Source: Sporosarcina ureae (GTDB lineage Bacteria; Bacillota; Bacilli; Bacillales_A; Planococcaceae). From it: a DNA stretch of 64,000 nucleotides. The notes under the pieces were generated by a model that had not been told where the DNA came from, searched no databases, and worked only from the letters and a program-made list of their open reading frames with translations. Numbering within the stretch: position 1 is the first letter of the stretch; each line of letters starts with the position of its first letter. Below, piece by piece: positions 1 to 8,986 of this stretch. Position numbers and translations under genes: made by a program. The stretch lies in contig NZ_CP015109.1 in NCBI RefSeq assembly GCF_002082015.1, positions 334,134 to 398,133 on the forward strand, read 5' to 3'.

Positions 1-147
1 GATCTTTTGTTGTAAAGATCGCTGGATTTTACCGTTGTTCGTGAAAATTTAGTGGATTTCTTTACGATTCACTTCCCGACTCCACTTCCATCCCTCCCTC
101 GTTCTTACGATTAGTCAATCTTTTTAAAAGATTAATTTATACTTTCT

Positions 148-198
148 AGGATGGTTAAGCGGGGTGGGATATCCCACCTCGCTTAACCATCCTTTTTG
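148..198 (+). terminator. Large rho-independent terminator-like hairpin
   Basis: A 23-bp inverted repeat (148-170 against 171-193, one G-U pair, centre GGGATATCCC) is followed by TTTTT, so it would stop transcription entering from the left on the + strand. No gene for it is visible in bases 1-147. It lies beyond the 3' end of the IS110 transposase, and hairpins of this kind are used as targets by some IS110 elements. Confidence 0.75.
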
Positions 199-268
199 AT
201 ATGCCAAAAAGACCTGACGATTTTGATTTTTTTCGAAAGGTCATTGTGTTATAGTTCTAGGTAGGTGA

Positions 269-1492
269 TTACGATTTCTGAGCTGGTAGTGCGGACTCAT
301 AATCGTAAAGAATGCCATGCGTCAGTAACTGGAATGTCACTTTCAGAAACTTATTGATACAGGCGATGATCGCAACCTTATGAGGCTTCCTCTGAGGTTG
401 CTTTTTTAGTTTGTAGTAATGGTCTACAAAATGATTCGTCTTTCCTTTAGCCATAAGCATAGCGCATATCATAAAATATAAAATCTTCCGCAGATGTTTG
501 TTTCCTCTTTTATTAATACGATCTCTATATTGTGTATTCCCCGACTGATATCGCATGATATCGATGCCTGCGTAAGCGTTCAATTGTTTCGCATTCTTAA
601 AGCGGCGAACATCTCCAATTTCTCCGATTAATCGGCATGCCGTCGAATCGCCTATACCCGGTATCGAGCGGTAGACAAGATATTCTTTTCGGCCTTCTGA
701 TAACTCTGTCATTTGTTTCACCAGTGTATCTTTCTTCTCCATCAAATCTGCAATTCGGGACGCGTAATCACGAACCTGGTCGCATCGAATATCATTCGGT
801 TTGGTGGCTGGATAGCTGTTTCGCGCTGCTTCCAATAGAACGGATGCTTTCGCTTCGGCCCGTGTCAACGAAAGGTTCTTTCTTGTATTAGCTTTTAAAC
901 GATTCTTAATGACCGTCTTTGAATGATCCAGTAAAAGTGCAGGATGCGGATAGAGCTGAACAATATTTAAAAACAGAGCTGAACTTGGTGTAATAAGCTT
1001 TTCTAATTCTGGAAAACTTAGATGTAGAATCGAATGCATTCTGCTTTTCAGTAAAATCATTTCTTCATCGACTTCATCGTAATAACGCGTCATCGCACGC
1101 ATCTGTTCATAATAATCATCTTGGATATATGTATTTTTACGCTCCACTTGAAAATGAGTTTTCGCAAGTTCATGGGCATCGCTAAGATCCGTTTTGTGCC
1201 GTCGCATCTTCGCCATCTGTAAATTGGCTTCAAGTGGATTCATGCGGCAATATGCATAGCCAGAATCTTTTAGAAATGCTTCGACAGGTTTTGAATAAAC
1301 GCCGGTTGCTTCAAATACGATATCTGGCGCCCGTCCATCTACCTTCGTGATCTCTGCCATTCGTTTGTGTAATCGTTCAAATTCAGCACGTGTATGATGT
1401 AATTCGCCTTCGAATTCACATTGGCGATAACCATCATAAATCGCAATAGTACTTTTTCCTTTACTCACATCTAAAGCTACGACATGTTTCAT
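269..1492 (-). CDS. IS110-family transposase (DEDD/Transposase_20 type)
   Basis: RNA-guided recombinase of an IS110-family insertion sequence. The N-terminal part is the RuvC-like DEDD domain: the ALDVSKGKS segment, an acidic residue in FEATGVYSKP, and the DLSDAHELA segment. The C-terminal part is the Transposase_20 domain (SIPGIGDSTA, then SGNTQYRDRINKRGNKHLR, which carries the expected nucleophilic serine). An upstream in-frame start exists, but GAAGGAG lies about 8 nt before the ATG at 1492, so that start is preferred, giving about 407 residues. The reading frame is intact. The non-coding leader upstream holds a structured RNA candidate, as expected for the IS110 group, where the bridge RNA precedes the transposase. 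The family assignment is secure; the ends of the element are not proven. Confidence 0.93.
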   Translation of the reverse strand: MKHVVALDVSKGKSTIAIYDGYRQCEFEGELHHTRAEFERLHKRMAEITKVDGRAPDIVFEATGVYSKPVEAFLKDSGYAYCRMNPLEANLQMAKMRRHKTDLSDAHELAKTHFQVERKNTYIQDDYYEQMRAMTRYYDEVDEEMILLKSRMHSILHLSFPELEKLITPSSALFLNIVQLYPHPALLLDHSKTVIKNRLKANTRKNLSLTRAEAKASVLLEAARNSYPATKPNDIRCDQVRDYASRIADLMEKKDTLVKQMTELSEGRKEYLVYRSIPGIGDSTACRLIGEIGDVRRFKNAKQLNAYAGIDIMRYQSGNTQYRDRINKRGNKHLRKILYFMICAMLMAKGKTNHFVDHYYKLKKQPQRKPHKVAIIACINKFLKVTFQLLTHGILYDYESALPAQKS

Positions 1493-1552
1493 GTTCATAT
1501 CTCCTTCTTCACCAATCTTAGAAGCCTTCACAAACCTTATCGATTCCACTTT

Positions 1553-1722
1553 CTTATACACGATCTCTTTGGACCCAACATACTAAACTGATTCATATAA
1601 GAGCGTGAAGTTAGCCGGTTTTATATACGGACTCACAAATGGTCCCAGAGGCTGGTCGGCTTTTCTTCACTTCTACTATAAAAAATAGTAGCACAAACCA
1701 TGGCCTTGGTTTGTACTACTAA
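1553..1722 (-). ncRNA. Candidate IS110 bridge RNA
   Basis: Read on the minus strand, the leader folds into three consecutive hairpins. The first is 1687-1720 (13-bp stem AGTAGTACAAACC with GGTTTGTGCTACT, 8-nt loop). The second is 1605-1670 (GTGAAG/CTTCAC and AGCCG/CGGCT stems with internal and terminal loops). The third is 1553-1601 (CTTATA/TATAAG closing stem). The third loop holds UUAGUAUGUU (1578-1587), which is complementary to the minus-strand DNA at 1725-1734, the presumed left end. The second loop holds UAUAAAAC (1618-1625), which is complementary to the + strand at 1732-1739, immediately outside. This matches the donor-loop and target-loop layout of bridge RNAs in IS110 elements. Exact RNA ends are unknown. 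Confidence 0.72.
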
Positions 1723-1734
1723 TGTTAGTATGTT

Positions 1735-2199
1735 TTATAACACACGATGCACCAAGCGCTTCCCTGCTTCAACATGCCCCACATACACCGGAAACTGCAT
1801 GATTCGTTTTCGATACTCATACAAACTCTCTTCTTTCCCCGATTCCGCAAACGTTAATAAGTTCGACATCAACCGGTCAGCGTGTGTGACTTTCACACCC
1901 GTTTCGCGAAACGTTTCGCTATGCAACCGATAAGCGTCTGCCTCTTTTTTACCGAGATAAAACGCATACCAATTCGGTTGCTTACTTTTTACGACAAAGA
2001 GCTTGATTTCCCCAATACGTAGCGTGTTTTCGTTCATTGATTGCTGGATCGCTTCCTGATCGAACTCGATCTCTCTTAGTTTCAAACTATCTTCGTTTAT
2101 TCCGATTTTTTGATTCGTGATCGCCCAAAAAATACTGTGGGCGGTCAATGACATATCGGTATCTAGTGCGTAATCAAATAATTCTTCAACTGTAATCAC
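1735..2199 (-). CDS. Hypothetical protein, 154 aa
   Basis: The GTG start follows AGGAGG by about 7 nt. The protein is soluble, rich in charged residues, with no motif I recognise. It lies downstream of the DnaB-like helicase on the same strand, separated from it by a palindromic repeat, and probably belongs to the same mobile or phage-derived module. Its stop codon lies right at the predicted left end of the IS110 element, so insertion may have changed its last residues. No function is assigned. Confidence 0.7.
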   Translation of the reverse strand: MITVEELFDYALDTDMSLTAHSIFWAITNQKIGINEDSLKLREIEFDQEAIQQSMNENTLRIGEIKLFVVKSKQPNWYAFYLGKKEADAYRLHSETFRETGVKVTHADRLMSNLLTFAESGKEESLYEYRKRIMQFPVYVGHVEAGKRLVHRVL

Positions 2200-2220
2200 C
2201 TGTATATCCTCCTATTTTGA

Positions 2221-2266
2221 GTACCAGGTCCCCGAATGATTCAGATTTGTTCAGGTACCTGGCACC
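2221..2266. repeat. REP-like hairpin repeat, copy 1
   Basis: Imperfect palindrome: the left arm starts GTACCAGGTCCCC, the centre contains GATTCAGA, and the right arm is CAGGTACCTGGCACC. Related elements with the same arms and centre occur at 33358-33404 and 34885-34930. It sits between two minus-strand genes and could act as a processing hairpin or as the footprint of a small mobile repeat. Confidence 0.65.
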
Positions 2267-2280
2267 GAAGCGATCATGTG

Positions 2281-3531
2281 TCACTGAATCGATGCGAGTC
2301 GACTATTATCTTTGTTGTAGTAGACCATAAAACTGCCAACTGGCCCGTTGCGATGCTTGGCGATGTTGATTTCGAGATGGTTTTTGAGTTCTGATTCTTG
2401 GTCATAATAATCTTCTCTGTAGAGGAAGCACACGACATCTGCGTCTTGTTCGATGTTGCCGGAGTCTCGTAGGTCGCTCATCATCGGTTGCTTGTCCTGC
2501 CTTTGTTCAACTGCTCTTGAAAGCTGAGATAGTACGACGACTGGACAGTTCAATTCTTTAGCCATCGCTTTTAGATCTGCGCTAATTTGGCCGATTGCTT
2601 GGTTTTGGTTAGTCATTGTTTCTTCTGGTCGAATAATTTGCAAGTAATCCACAAAGATAATGGGTTGCTTGTTTGGTTGAGAGTTGATAACTCTTCGGGC
2701 AGTGGCTTTTATTTGACTCACTTTTATTCCGCCTCTGTCATCGATACGGATCTTGGCGCTTTGCAAATGGTCGAGTGCCGTCATCCACGAATTCTTCTGT
2801 GTGTTGTCGAAGTGGCGATGTGGATTGCGCATCTTCAATCGGCTGTATCCACCTGTTACGGATATCAAACGGTCGGTCATCGTTTTACGGCTCATTTCGA
2901 GCGAAAAGACGATCGGTACATGACCGTTCAATCCAGCAGTTAGTGCGAGATGATTGAGAGTATCCGTCTTCCCCATAGAAGGCCTTGCAGCGATGACAAT
3001 GAATTCACTGTCTTGAAATCCGTTCAGCAGATAATCCATCGGTAGTAGGCCTGTACTAATTCCTGTCATGTCCGGTCCTTCGATGAATGGACGTTCATAC
3101 TGACTTACGAGGTAATCGTCGAGTAGCAATGATTCATCTGACCTATGATCAGTATCCAGTTCTTCCAACGCTTTGATAATATCATTCGTCTCCCATAATT
3201 CGTTCTGTGCCAGCTGTAGGATTCTCGCCCTCTCGACTATCTTCCACTTGGAAATGACGATTTCTACATACTCGTCAAATCGTGCAGGGTTGGCAAAGCG
3301 ACGTAGTTCCGAGACGTAATTGGCCCCACCCAGTTCTGCCGGTTCCCGTGTCGTCAGCAATGTAATGAAGTCGATCGAGTTCCCAGCGTTCGCCAGCTCT
3401 TTCATGGCTAGATAAATATTTTTGTGCAGTTGTGTTTCAAAAAATGCTGTCTGAATCCCACTGTCGAGGATCAAATAATTTTCCTCCATCATCGTACCGA
3501 GAAGGCTTTTTTCCATTAGTTCACTATTCAT
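2281..3531 (-). CDS. DnaB-like replicative helicase (phage/plasmid type)
   Basis: Hexameric 5'-3' helicase of the DnaB family. An N-terminal helical domain (about 1-100) is followed by a linker and a RecA-like motor. Walker A is ARPSMGKT at about residues 182-189, the sensor/H1a region is FSLEMSRKTM, and Walker B is IIFVDYLQI at about 290-298. At 416 residues it is slightly shorter than chromosomal DnaB. Its ATG overlaps the stop of the upstream initiator gene by 4 nt (ATGA), so the two are translationally coupled. That pairing indicates a phage or integrative-element replication module rather than the host dnaB locus. The motor domain looks intact. Confidence 0.92.
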   Translation of the reverse strand: MNSELMEKSLLGTMMEENYLILDSGIQTAFFETQLHKNIYLAMKELANAGNSIDFITLLTTREPAELGGANYVSELRRFANPARFDEYVEIVISKWKIVERARILQLAQNELWETNDIIKALEELDTDHRSDESLLLDDYLVSQYERPFIEGPDMTGISTGLLPMDYLLNGFQDSEFIVIAARPSMGKTDTLNHLALTAGLNGHVPIVFSLEMSRKTMTDRLISVTGGYSRLKMRNPHRHFDNTQKNSWMTALDHLQSAKIRIDDRGGIKVSQIKATARRVINSQPNKQPIIFVDYLQIIRPEETMTNQNQAIGQISADLKAMAKELNCPVVVLSQLSRAVEQRQDKQPMMSDLRDSGNIEQDADVVCFLYREDYYDQESELKNHLEINIAKHRNGPVGSFMVYYNKDNSRLASIQ

Positions 3532-4322
3532 ACGTGTTCATCCCCTTTGTTGAAATCCAGTTCTGGCAAAACGATCAAGCGCTTTTTCGGTTTCTGCACT
3601 ACGGCTAGTTCATTGATATAGTTTTCAAAATTCGTTGTGCTAAATAATGTCGACGGTCGTAGGAAGCGGTTGAATTCAGCATGTTTCATCCACTGTGATA
3701 CTTTGAGATCAATAACTTTCAGGAAATCTTCTTGCGTATAGCCCTCTTTCACTCTGCCAGCGATCATCTTCTTAGTAGCTGGTGAGGTGGCGTTGAATTG
3801 CTTTCCGGTTTTATCATTCAGATATTGAATCACATGATGTGCGACGTCGAGATTCATCTCGACTTGGTCTTTATTCTTTATTTTTAAAGATTCTTTACGT
3901 TCTTTGGTTATTGGCTTGCCCAACTCCGCCACGCGGACTTGCTTAACTTCGACAGGTGCACATGGCGCATCTGAGCAAGTGACTTGCTCAAGTTCAAAGG
4001 CACTTATAGGCAATTTAGTGTAGTCGATTCGGTACCATTTCGTGTTATCAATTTTCATCCGATTGTGATGCCGTGCTGAAATGAGATAGCCCTTTTTTTC
4101 AAGATCATAAATAATGCGTCTAATCGTATTCGATGACCAAAATGTAAATTCTTTTGTCCAGTCGTCATACGTTTTATAAATCCACTTATGACCGTCTCGA
4201 ATATTTTTGGATATACGCGAGCGGAAATGCACTTGCTGCATAACCAAGGCTCCATTAATTCCAACTAAGTGCACGAGCGACGGCAGTAACGGTATCGGCT
4301 CTTCATCAATTAATAATTTCAT
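3528..4322 (-). CDS. Phage-type replisome organizer / replication initiator
   Basis: The N-terminal winged-helix part (about 1-110) resembles phage replisome organizers, with a WIYKTYDDW motif followed by a recognition-helix segment (SNTIRRIIYDLEKKGYL). The C-terminal 75 residues match the conserved phage C-terminal domain (Phg_2220_C): YLNDKTGKQF, the GYTQEDF segment and LRPSTLFSTTNFENYINE. The protein should bind the origin and load the helicase encoded next. A start at 4322 (264 aa) is chosen because GGGGGAG precedes it by 7 nt; a longer in-frame start at 4385 lacks this. The family is inferred from motifs. Confidence 0.85.
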   Translation of the reverse strand: MKLLIDEEPIPLLPSLVHLVGINGALVMQQVHFRSRISKNIRDGHKWIYKTYDDWTKEFTFWSSNTIRRIIYDLEKKGYLISARHHNRMKIDNTKWYRIDYTKLPISAFELEQVTCSDAPCAPVEVKQVRVAELGKPITKERKESLKIKNKDQVEMNLDVAHHVIQYLNDKTGKQFNATSPATKKMIAGRVKEGYTQEDFLKVIDLKVSQWMKHAEFNRFLRPSTLFSTTNFENYINELAVVQKPKKRLIVLPELDFNKGDEHV

Positions 4323-4488
4323 TTGGTTGCTCCCCCTGTAGATCAGTAGTAGATGAGTGCTCACTTTGCACTTCTCATACTCCATATAGAGAGTTTTTCA
4401 GAAAAGGATACTCATTTTTAAAATTAATTTTACAGACGCTAAAAAAGGAGTAGAAGTTTAGCACTCCACCCCCTATAAATCATGTATT

Positions 4489-4797
4489 TTATACACACAT
4501 CGTATAATTGATTTGATAGCATTTAGATATTGAACCTGATCTGTCCACCATTACGTCAAGATAACCTATGTTTTCAAGATTGAACAGAATGTCACTGATT
4601 GTGGCAGGTGTCCAGAACGGAAACATCTCTTGCCACTCCTTTGGTGTTTTATAAATCCAACGATCTGTGTCGTGTTCATTTTTCAAGCTGTAGACATATG
4701 CATGGATTTCTTGTAGCGCAATATATTCGTGCCAAGCATTTTTCTCCATTAACAGTTTTGTTGTTTTCAAGTATTGCTTCGTAGCTAGTTGATGCAT
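4489..4797 (-). CDS. Small winged-helix protein, paralogue of the initiator N-terminus
   Basis: About 102 aa. It corresponds to the N-terminal domain of the adjacent initiator (WIYKTPKEW here, WIYKTYDDW there; both continue to a LE-x(2)-GYL turn), but the replication C-terminal domain is absent. It could be a DNA-binding regulator of the module or a truncated duplicate. The ATG at 4797 has AAGGGG about 8 nt upstream; a TTG two codons earlier is possible. It lies upstream of the initiator on the same strand. Confidence 0.7.
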   Translation of the reverse strand: MHQLATKQYLKTTKLLMEKNAWHEYIALQEIHAYVYSLKNEHDTDRWIYKTPKEWQEMFPFWTPATISDILFNLENIGYLDVMVDRSGSISKCYQINYTMCV

Positions 4798-5052
4798 ATC
4801 CAATTCCCCTTTGATTTATATTGCTTTCTTCATAGGTTATATAGTGGAATTTCTGTTTATGGATACACAACCAATGGAATTTACTAGAATTGGTTTAATC
4901 TAGAGATCATTTCTTATGGTACTTATACATTTTCGAGTCGTCCTATTGGATATCTTTGGTATAATTGTGTGGAACTATAAAAATCAAGCGCTATTCAACC
5001 CACGTTGCTATTTACAGAATAATGATAGAAGTTACAGGATTGGAGGAGTTAT

Positions 5053-5460
5053 GTGTTCTGGTTTAGATTTGGATTAATTATAGTGTGTGTGTTTGCTCTT
5101 ATTTCACTACTTAAGGTTCTTCTGAGGAAACTACTTAAAATCGAAAAAGTAAAAAGAGAGTTTTTTTCTTATAACTACATAAATGAACTACATCGAAAAA
5201 TCGATAAAAGTTTACGGGTTATTTCTACAGTTAGCCTAATCATTTTATATATTGTCTTACTTTTTTATTATGAAAACTTAATTTATTTGTTTTTCTTCGC
5301 CATCCTGTTTTTTACGATACTCGACTATATGATCACAGCATTTTTCGAATGGAAGTATACACTCTATCCAAAACAATCGATTCTGACGATAACCGAAATG
5401 CTAGTCTTAATAGCAGCTACCATCATCGTGGTTCAATTTAACTTACTTGGTCCCTATTGA
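5053..5460 (+). CDS. Hypothetical integral membrane protein, 135 aa
   Basis: The GTG start is preceded by GGAGGAG. The sequence shows a hydrophobic segment at the N-terminus (FGLIIVCVFALISLL), a basic amphipathic stretch, then two closely spaced membrane segments (about 58-95) and a fourth near the C-terminus. No family is recognised. It stands alone on the + strand after the replication module. Confidence 0.65.
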   Translation: MFWFRFGLIIVCVFALISLLKVLLRKLLKIEKVKREFFSYNYINELHRKIDKSLRVISTVSLIILYIVLLFYYENLIYLFFFAILFFTILDYMITAFFEWKYTLYPKQSILTITEMLVLIAATIIVVQFNLLGPY

Positions 5461-5882
5461 ACGAAGTACTAGATTCACGAATAAGAGCTCTACTTCAGGT
5501 ACTATGCAGGTGAATGATGAGGCATTAAGAACATCTAGCTTCCATTGTTTCGAATGTAAGGATACAGAAGAACATGAAGTAATACGTGTCATTCTAGAAT
5601 AGAATAGAAAATCAGATAGTTTTAGATTGGAGTCTGATTGATAGTCGACATGCCTTTGCAGTTGAGTTGTAGTTATACATCCGCCCATAAGACTCGCGTC
5701 CGGTTGCACTGTAGATTAACGGGTTTCCACCACTATCCCCTTATCGGATGCATTAGCCGAATAAAGGTGTGCCAGAAGCGAGCTATTTGATGAAATAGAA
5801 TTCTATTTTTGAAAATTCCTTCAGAATATAGTGGTGTTTGTTTAAAATTAAAGACAAATAAGGCCAACTAGGAGGAGAGAAA
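5461..5882. other. Intergenic stretch with a degraded GC-rich repeat fragment
   Basis: No convincing gene. Bases 5680-5725 read, in inverse orientation, like the start of the GC-rich repeat found twice near 15.6-16.0 kb: CCGCCCATA, then CGCGTCCGG, then GATTAACGGG at matching spacing. The rest has no structure I can support. A GGAGGAG ribosome site for the next gene lies at its right end. Confidence 0.5.
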
Positions 5883-6344
5883 ATGGAAAAAAGTATATTG
5901 AGTTTAAAACTAAAGGAATACCGCAGACAAAAAGGGCTTACACAAGAGGAACTCGCGGAGTTATTAGAAGTTAGTGATAAATCAATTTCAAAGTGGGAAT
6001 TAGGCAATGGCTATCCAAGTAAGAAAAACATGTTGAAAATATCAGATTTATTGAATGTGTCATTAGAGGTTTTAATGATCGAAGAACAAGCCGAGGATAA
6101 CAGATTGAAGAGAAGCTTTAAGTATGCGTTGATTAGCTACTGCATTATTTTTTCGCTAACGATCATAATTAGAGGGATCAAAGAAGCAGATCGTTATCAA
6201 GATATATTAAGTAAAGATCTTGGAGAAATTATTAAAATAGTAATTGTTAATTTCGGACAAAATATTTATCTTTCCATTGTACCAGCTTTAATTATTGGTC
6301 TAGTCTTTCATTTCTACTTGATTCCCCGACAGCAAGCCGAGTAA
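5883..6344 (+). CDS. Xre-family HTH regulator with membrane tail
   Basis: An N-terminal HTH_3 domain (about residues 5-62; KGLTQEELAELLEVSDKSIS, then WELGNGYPS) binds DNA. The C-terminal half has two hydrophobic segments (about 78-95 and 125-145), so the regulator is probably membrane-anchored, a design known among Xre-like regulators of Bacillota. The strong AGGAGGAG site 5 nt before ATG fixes the start. It is monocistronic; the target is unknown. Confidence 0.85.
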   Translation: MEKSILSLKLKEYRRQKGLTQEELAELLEVSDKSISKWELGNGYPSKKNMLKISDLLNVSLEVLMIEEQAEDNRLKRSFKYALISYCIIFSLTIIIRGIKEADRYQDILSKDLGEIIKIVIVNFGQNIYLSIVPALIIGLVFHFYLIPRQQAE

Positions 6345-6641
6345 ATTATTAATAGCTATTCAATTGATTTTCACCATTCGGAAATAGGATGCGGTCGCCA
6401 TATATTCTGATGCATCTACATCGCAAGAGTACCGGTTAGTAAGCACGAGAAAAGAAATACAAAAGGTAAAAAGAAGAAAAAACATCTATAGATCGGAAAT
6501 TCATACTTCTTTCATTTTGTTTCCATCTTCTCTATATATCCTTATTAGTGTTCCATCGCTATTTTCACCGAGACAACGTATAATGAAAGAAGCAAAAGGA
6601 AAATCTATTTTTTCTTTAGTTTAAAAAAGAGGTGCAATTAC

Positions 6642-7070
6642 TTGAAACAATTTGAAACAGCATTACCTGAGCAGTATGAAGCATTAAAAAAACAGGCCAA
6701 TTATACGTCTAGCTGGCGAGAGCGTCTGGAAGCAGTCAAAATTTTATCAGATTATCAACATGACAAAGTCATAGATTTATTAAAAAATCGAATGCAAAAT
6801 GACACTGTCTATCAAGTGCAAGTAACAGCATATGAAGCACTTGTTGCGTTTGGTGAGAAAGTAGAAAAGCCATCCCCTACACGTTTTGATATCATCAAAA
6901 ATACAGACAAGATCTTCCTGCGGGTGAAAAAGAGCTTGCCAAAGGATCACACGGTGGAAGACTTTGCAGATAAACTAAAACGGATGCGTTTGGATGTTTT
7001 TGACGCATATGAAGGCGACAAAGGTGTAGAATTTATGAACTGGTTAGAGGGACGTTGGGCTAAGCTGTAG
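6642..7070 (+). CDS. HEAT-repeat domain protein, 142 aa
   Basis: The TTG start has AGAGGTG 8 nt upstream. Residues about 20-75 form HEAT-like helix pairs (WRERLEAVKILSDYQHDKVI, then YQVQVTAYEALVAFGE), a scaffold for protein binding. The C-terminal part is basic and helical. A clear terminator follows. Its role is unknown. Confidence 0.75.
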   Translation: MKQFETALPEQYEALKKQANYTSSWRERLEAVKILSDYQHDKVIDLLKNRMQNDTVYQVQVTAYEALVAFGEKVEKPSPTRFDIIKNTDKIFLRVKKSLPKDHTVEDFADKLKRMRLDVFDAYEGDKGVEFMNWLEGRWAKL

Positions 7071-7091
7071 TCAGTAGTTTTACGTTTAATG

Positions 7092-7136
7092 AAAGAAAGC
7101 CATTTTCTCAAACGGAGAAAATGGCTTTCTTTATTT
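7092..7136 (+). terminator. Terminator after the HEAT-repeat gene
   Basis: Stem AAAGCCATTTTCTC with GAGAAAATGGCTTT, loop AAACG, then a T-rich tract. A-rich sequence on the other side could also let it serve the converging endonuclease V gene. Confidence 0.85.
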
Positions 7137-7150
7137 TACATTTATCTTCT

Positions 7151-7897
7151 TTAAGATTTCGTGTTCCGTAGCTGTCTTCTATTTCTCTTTGTTGCCAAAT
7201 CTGCCAGTCTAACCGGTATGGGTAGTCGACTTTCATTATTTATTAATTCTTCAGTAATGGTCGTTGCTGTTGATATATCTATATAATTCCCACATGAAAC
7301 GAATATAGGTTTGACATGTGATTGTGTTCGCAACACTCTGCCGTATATCTCCTTATGTATAAGTATATCTACATAAGAACCTGCCCTATTTTCAGGCATT
7401 TCCAATTTATGATTAGCTATTTTTAAATAACTTTTGGCGATACCGAAAGTTGGTTTATTCAAAAAGAATGAAGCATGTGTTGCGATTCCCATATGCCTTG
7501 GATGCAAATAGCCATTGCCATCAAACATAAATAGATCTGGCGCGTGTGTAAGCTTTTTGGCCGCTTCTATAATTAGGGGAAGTTCCCGAAATGCCAAATA
7601 TCCTGGTATATAAGGGACTGCGATCATACCGGTGCTATTTGTTTCCTCAATAACCGCCTTTGTAGCAAAGTCTATGACGATGATGCTACAAACACCCCAT
7701 TCCACCCCTGCCTCTTCCCAGTAAGCAACATCCACACCCGCAATAAATTTGATATCAGTAGCGGTTATTTTGTTTACTAAACTGATCTTTTCTTGTAAAC
7801 AGAGTTGAATGGCATTCCATTTCGTTTGGTCAATCGATAGCGGATGAACATTCTGTATATGTATTTTCATTCCTCCTATATGACTGACATACTTCAT
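7151..7897 (-). CDS. nfi: Endonuclease V (deoxyinosine 3' endonuclease)
   Basis: DNA repair endonuclease that cuts near deoxyinosine. Family motifs are present in order: an aspartate in AGVDVAYW, PYIPGYLAFRELP, DLFMFDGNGYLHPRHMG with the catalytic aspartate and the HPR/H signature, GIAKS, and a basic C-terminus. The chosen start gives 248 aa; an internal ATG at 7870 (239 aa) sits directly after AGGAGGA with very short spacing, so the true start is uncertain. It converges on the HEAT-repeat gene. Confidence 0.93.
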   Translation of the reverse strand: MKYVSHIGGMKIHIQNVHPLSIDQTKWNAIQLCLQEKISLVNKITATDIKFIAGVDVAYWEEAGVEWGVCSIIVIDFATKAVIEETNSTGMIAVPYIPGYLAFRELPLIIEAAKKLTHAPDLFMFDGNGYLHPRHMGIATHASFFLNKPTFGIAKSYLKIANHKLEMPENRAGSYVDILIHKEIYGRVLRTQSHVKPIFVSCGNYIDISTATTITEELINNESRLPIPVRLADLATKRNRRQLRNTKS

Positions 7898-7982
7898 TTT
7901 ATCAAGAAATCAGCTAGCATACTTTTATCCATAATATGTCCGTTATTATTCATATATATACTCCCGCACGTTGCTAGCGTGA

Positions 7983-8591
7983 TCATTTCTTAACGCTAAT
8001 TATTTTATATTTAAATAAAGTGGTCATTCCGATATTCATGATGAAGTGAACCAAAATCGGTACTAGGAGATTGTTTGTTTTAAAATAGATCCAACCAAAA
8101 ATGAGACTCGGGATGCAAATATTTAATAACATAATGGGCTTTTTAAAGTATTGGATATGTATGAGCAGAAACAATCCAGTCGTTAGTAGGATGGCAACCC
8201 ATTCGTGCGTTGTAAATAGGAAAAGTACGTTTTGAATGATGCCCCTAAAGAATGTCTCTTCAAACATTGCGGCTATAAACATCAAAATGAAAATCTTTGA
8301 TAGTGAATCGTCCTGATAGCTATTATTGTTGTCATCGATATAATTCGATGGAATAATAAAAGTCAAAACGACTCCGTAGACTACTAAAGCAATGGATGAA
8401 ATAACTAAAATCATGATGGATTTCATTGGTTGATCAAACGAAAGGAGGTTTTGTATTGTGAGTACGTCGTAAACCAAAAGGCCAAAAATGATAGCAAAAC
8501 AAACGAACGTAAATGAAGAAAATACAATGATCATGTCTTTGGTTTTAGAATCTTGCGTACTTTTTTCGTACCTGTTCTCTACTTGATCCAT
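7983..8591 (-). CDS. CPBP-family intramembrane glutamic protease
   Basis: Polytopic membrane protein, 202 aa, with about six hydrophobic segments. It has the CPBP (CAAX protease/bacteriocin self-immunity) signature: EETFFRG at about 111-117, a conserved histidine in LLIHIQYF, and a third motif HFIMN near the C-terminus. Members process prenylated or peptide substrates or give self-immunity; the substrate here is unknown. GAGGGAG lies 8 nt before the ATG. Confidence 0.88.
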   Translation of the reverse strand: MDQVENRYEKSTQDSKTKDMIIVFSSFTFVCFAIIFGLLVYDVLTIQNLLSFDQPMKSIMILVISSIALVVYGVVLTFIIPSNYIDDNNNSYQDDSLSKIFILMFIAAMFEETFFRGIIQNVLFLFTTHEWVAILLTTGLFLLIHIQYFKKPIMLLNICIPSLIFGWIYFKTNNLLVPILVHFIMNIGMTTLFKYKIISVKK

Positions 8592-8668
8592 TTATATGAC
8601 TCCCTCTCTAGATGACGTTGTTCAAGCTAAATTACTATCTAGTGGTTCTTACACCTCCTACTATACCT

Positions 8669-8986
8669 TCATTTTCTAGGAAGCGTTCCATTCGTTATCT
8701 TATTCATCATTTTATCTGACAAGTTTCCAATGCTGATCAGAACAAGAAAAACGATAAGGAGGAAAGCGAAAGATTGCAAGAAGATATTTGAAAACTGTCC
8801 CGCCAGCCAATTTCCACCGTAATATATGAGGGTCGTTATGGCTAGTACCGTAAAGACAAAATGAATCGCCACACCTATACGTTGGCGTGTATGTAGCTTT
8901 TTTATCTCTCTCCAGGTTTCTTTGTCTTTTACGAGATTCCGTACCACTAGCAATACTAGTAATAATATGAATACATAATCGTTCAC
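8669..8986 (-). CDS. Hypothetical membrane protein, 105 aa
   Basis: Three hydrophobic segments (about 3-16, 38-57, 68-88) separated by a basic helical loop containing WREIKKLHTRQR. GGAGGGAG lies upstream of the ATG. It is in line with the CPBP gene (about 75 nt gap) and with two upstream micro-genes, so all may be one transcript. No family recognised. Confidence 0.7.
   Translation of the reverse strand: MNDYVFILLLVLLVVRNLVKDKETWREIKKLHTRQRIGVAIHFVFTVLAITTLIYYGGNWLAGQFSNIFLQSFAFLLIVFLVLISIGNLSDKMMNKITNGTLPRK

Noticed and set aside
1700..1933. Plus-strand frame opposite the 154-aa gene
   Set aside because: Shadow of the minus-strand gene and of the IS110 leader; no ribosome site.
5443..5709. 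Minus-strand frame of 88 codons
   Set aside because: No ribosome site, no family, overlaps a repeat fragment.
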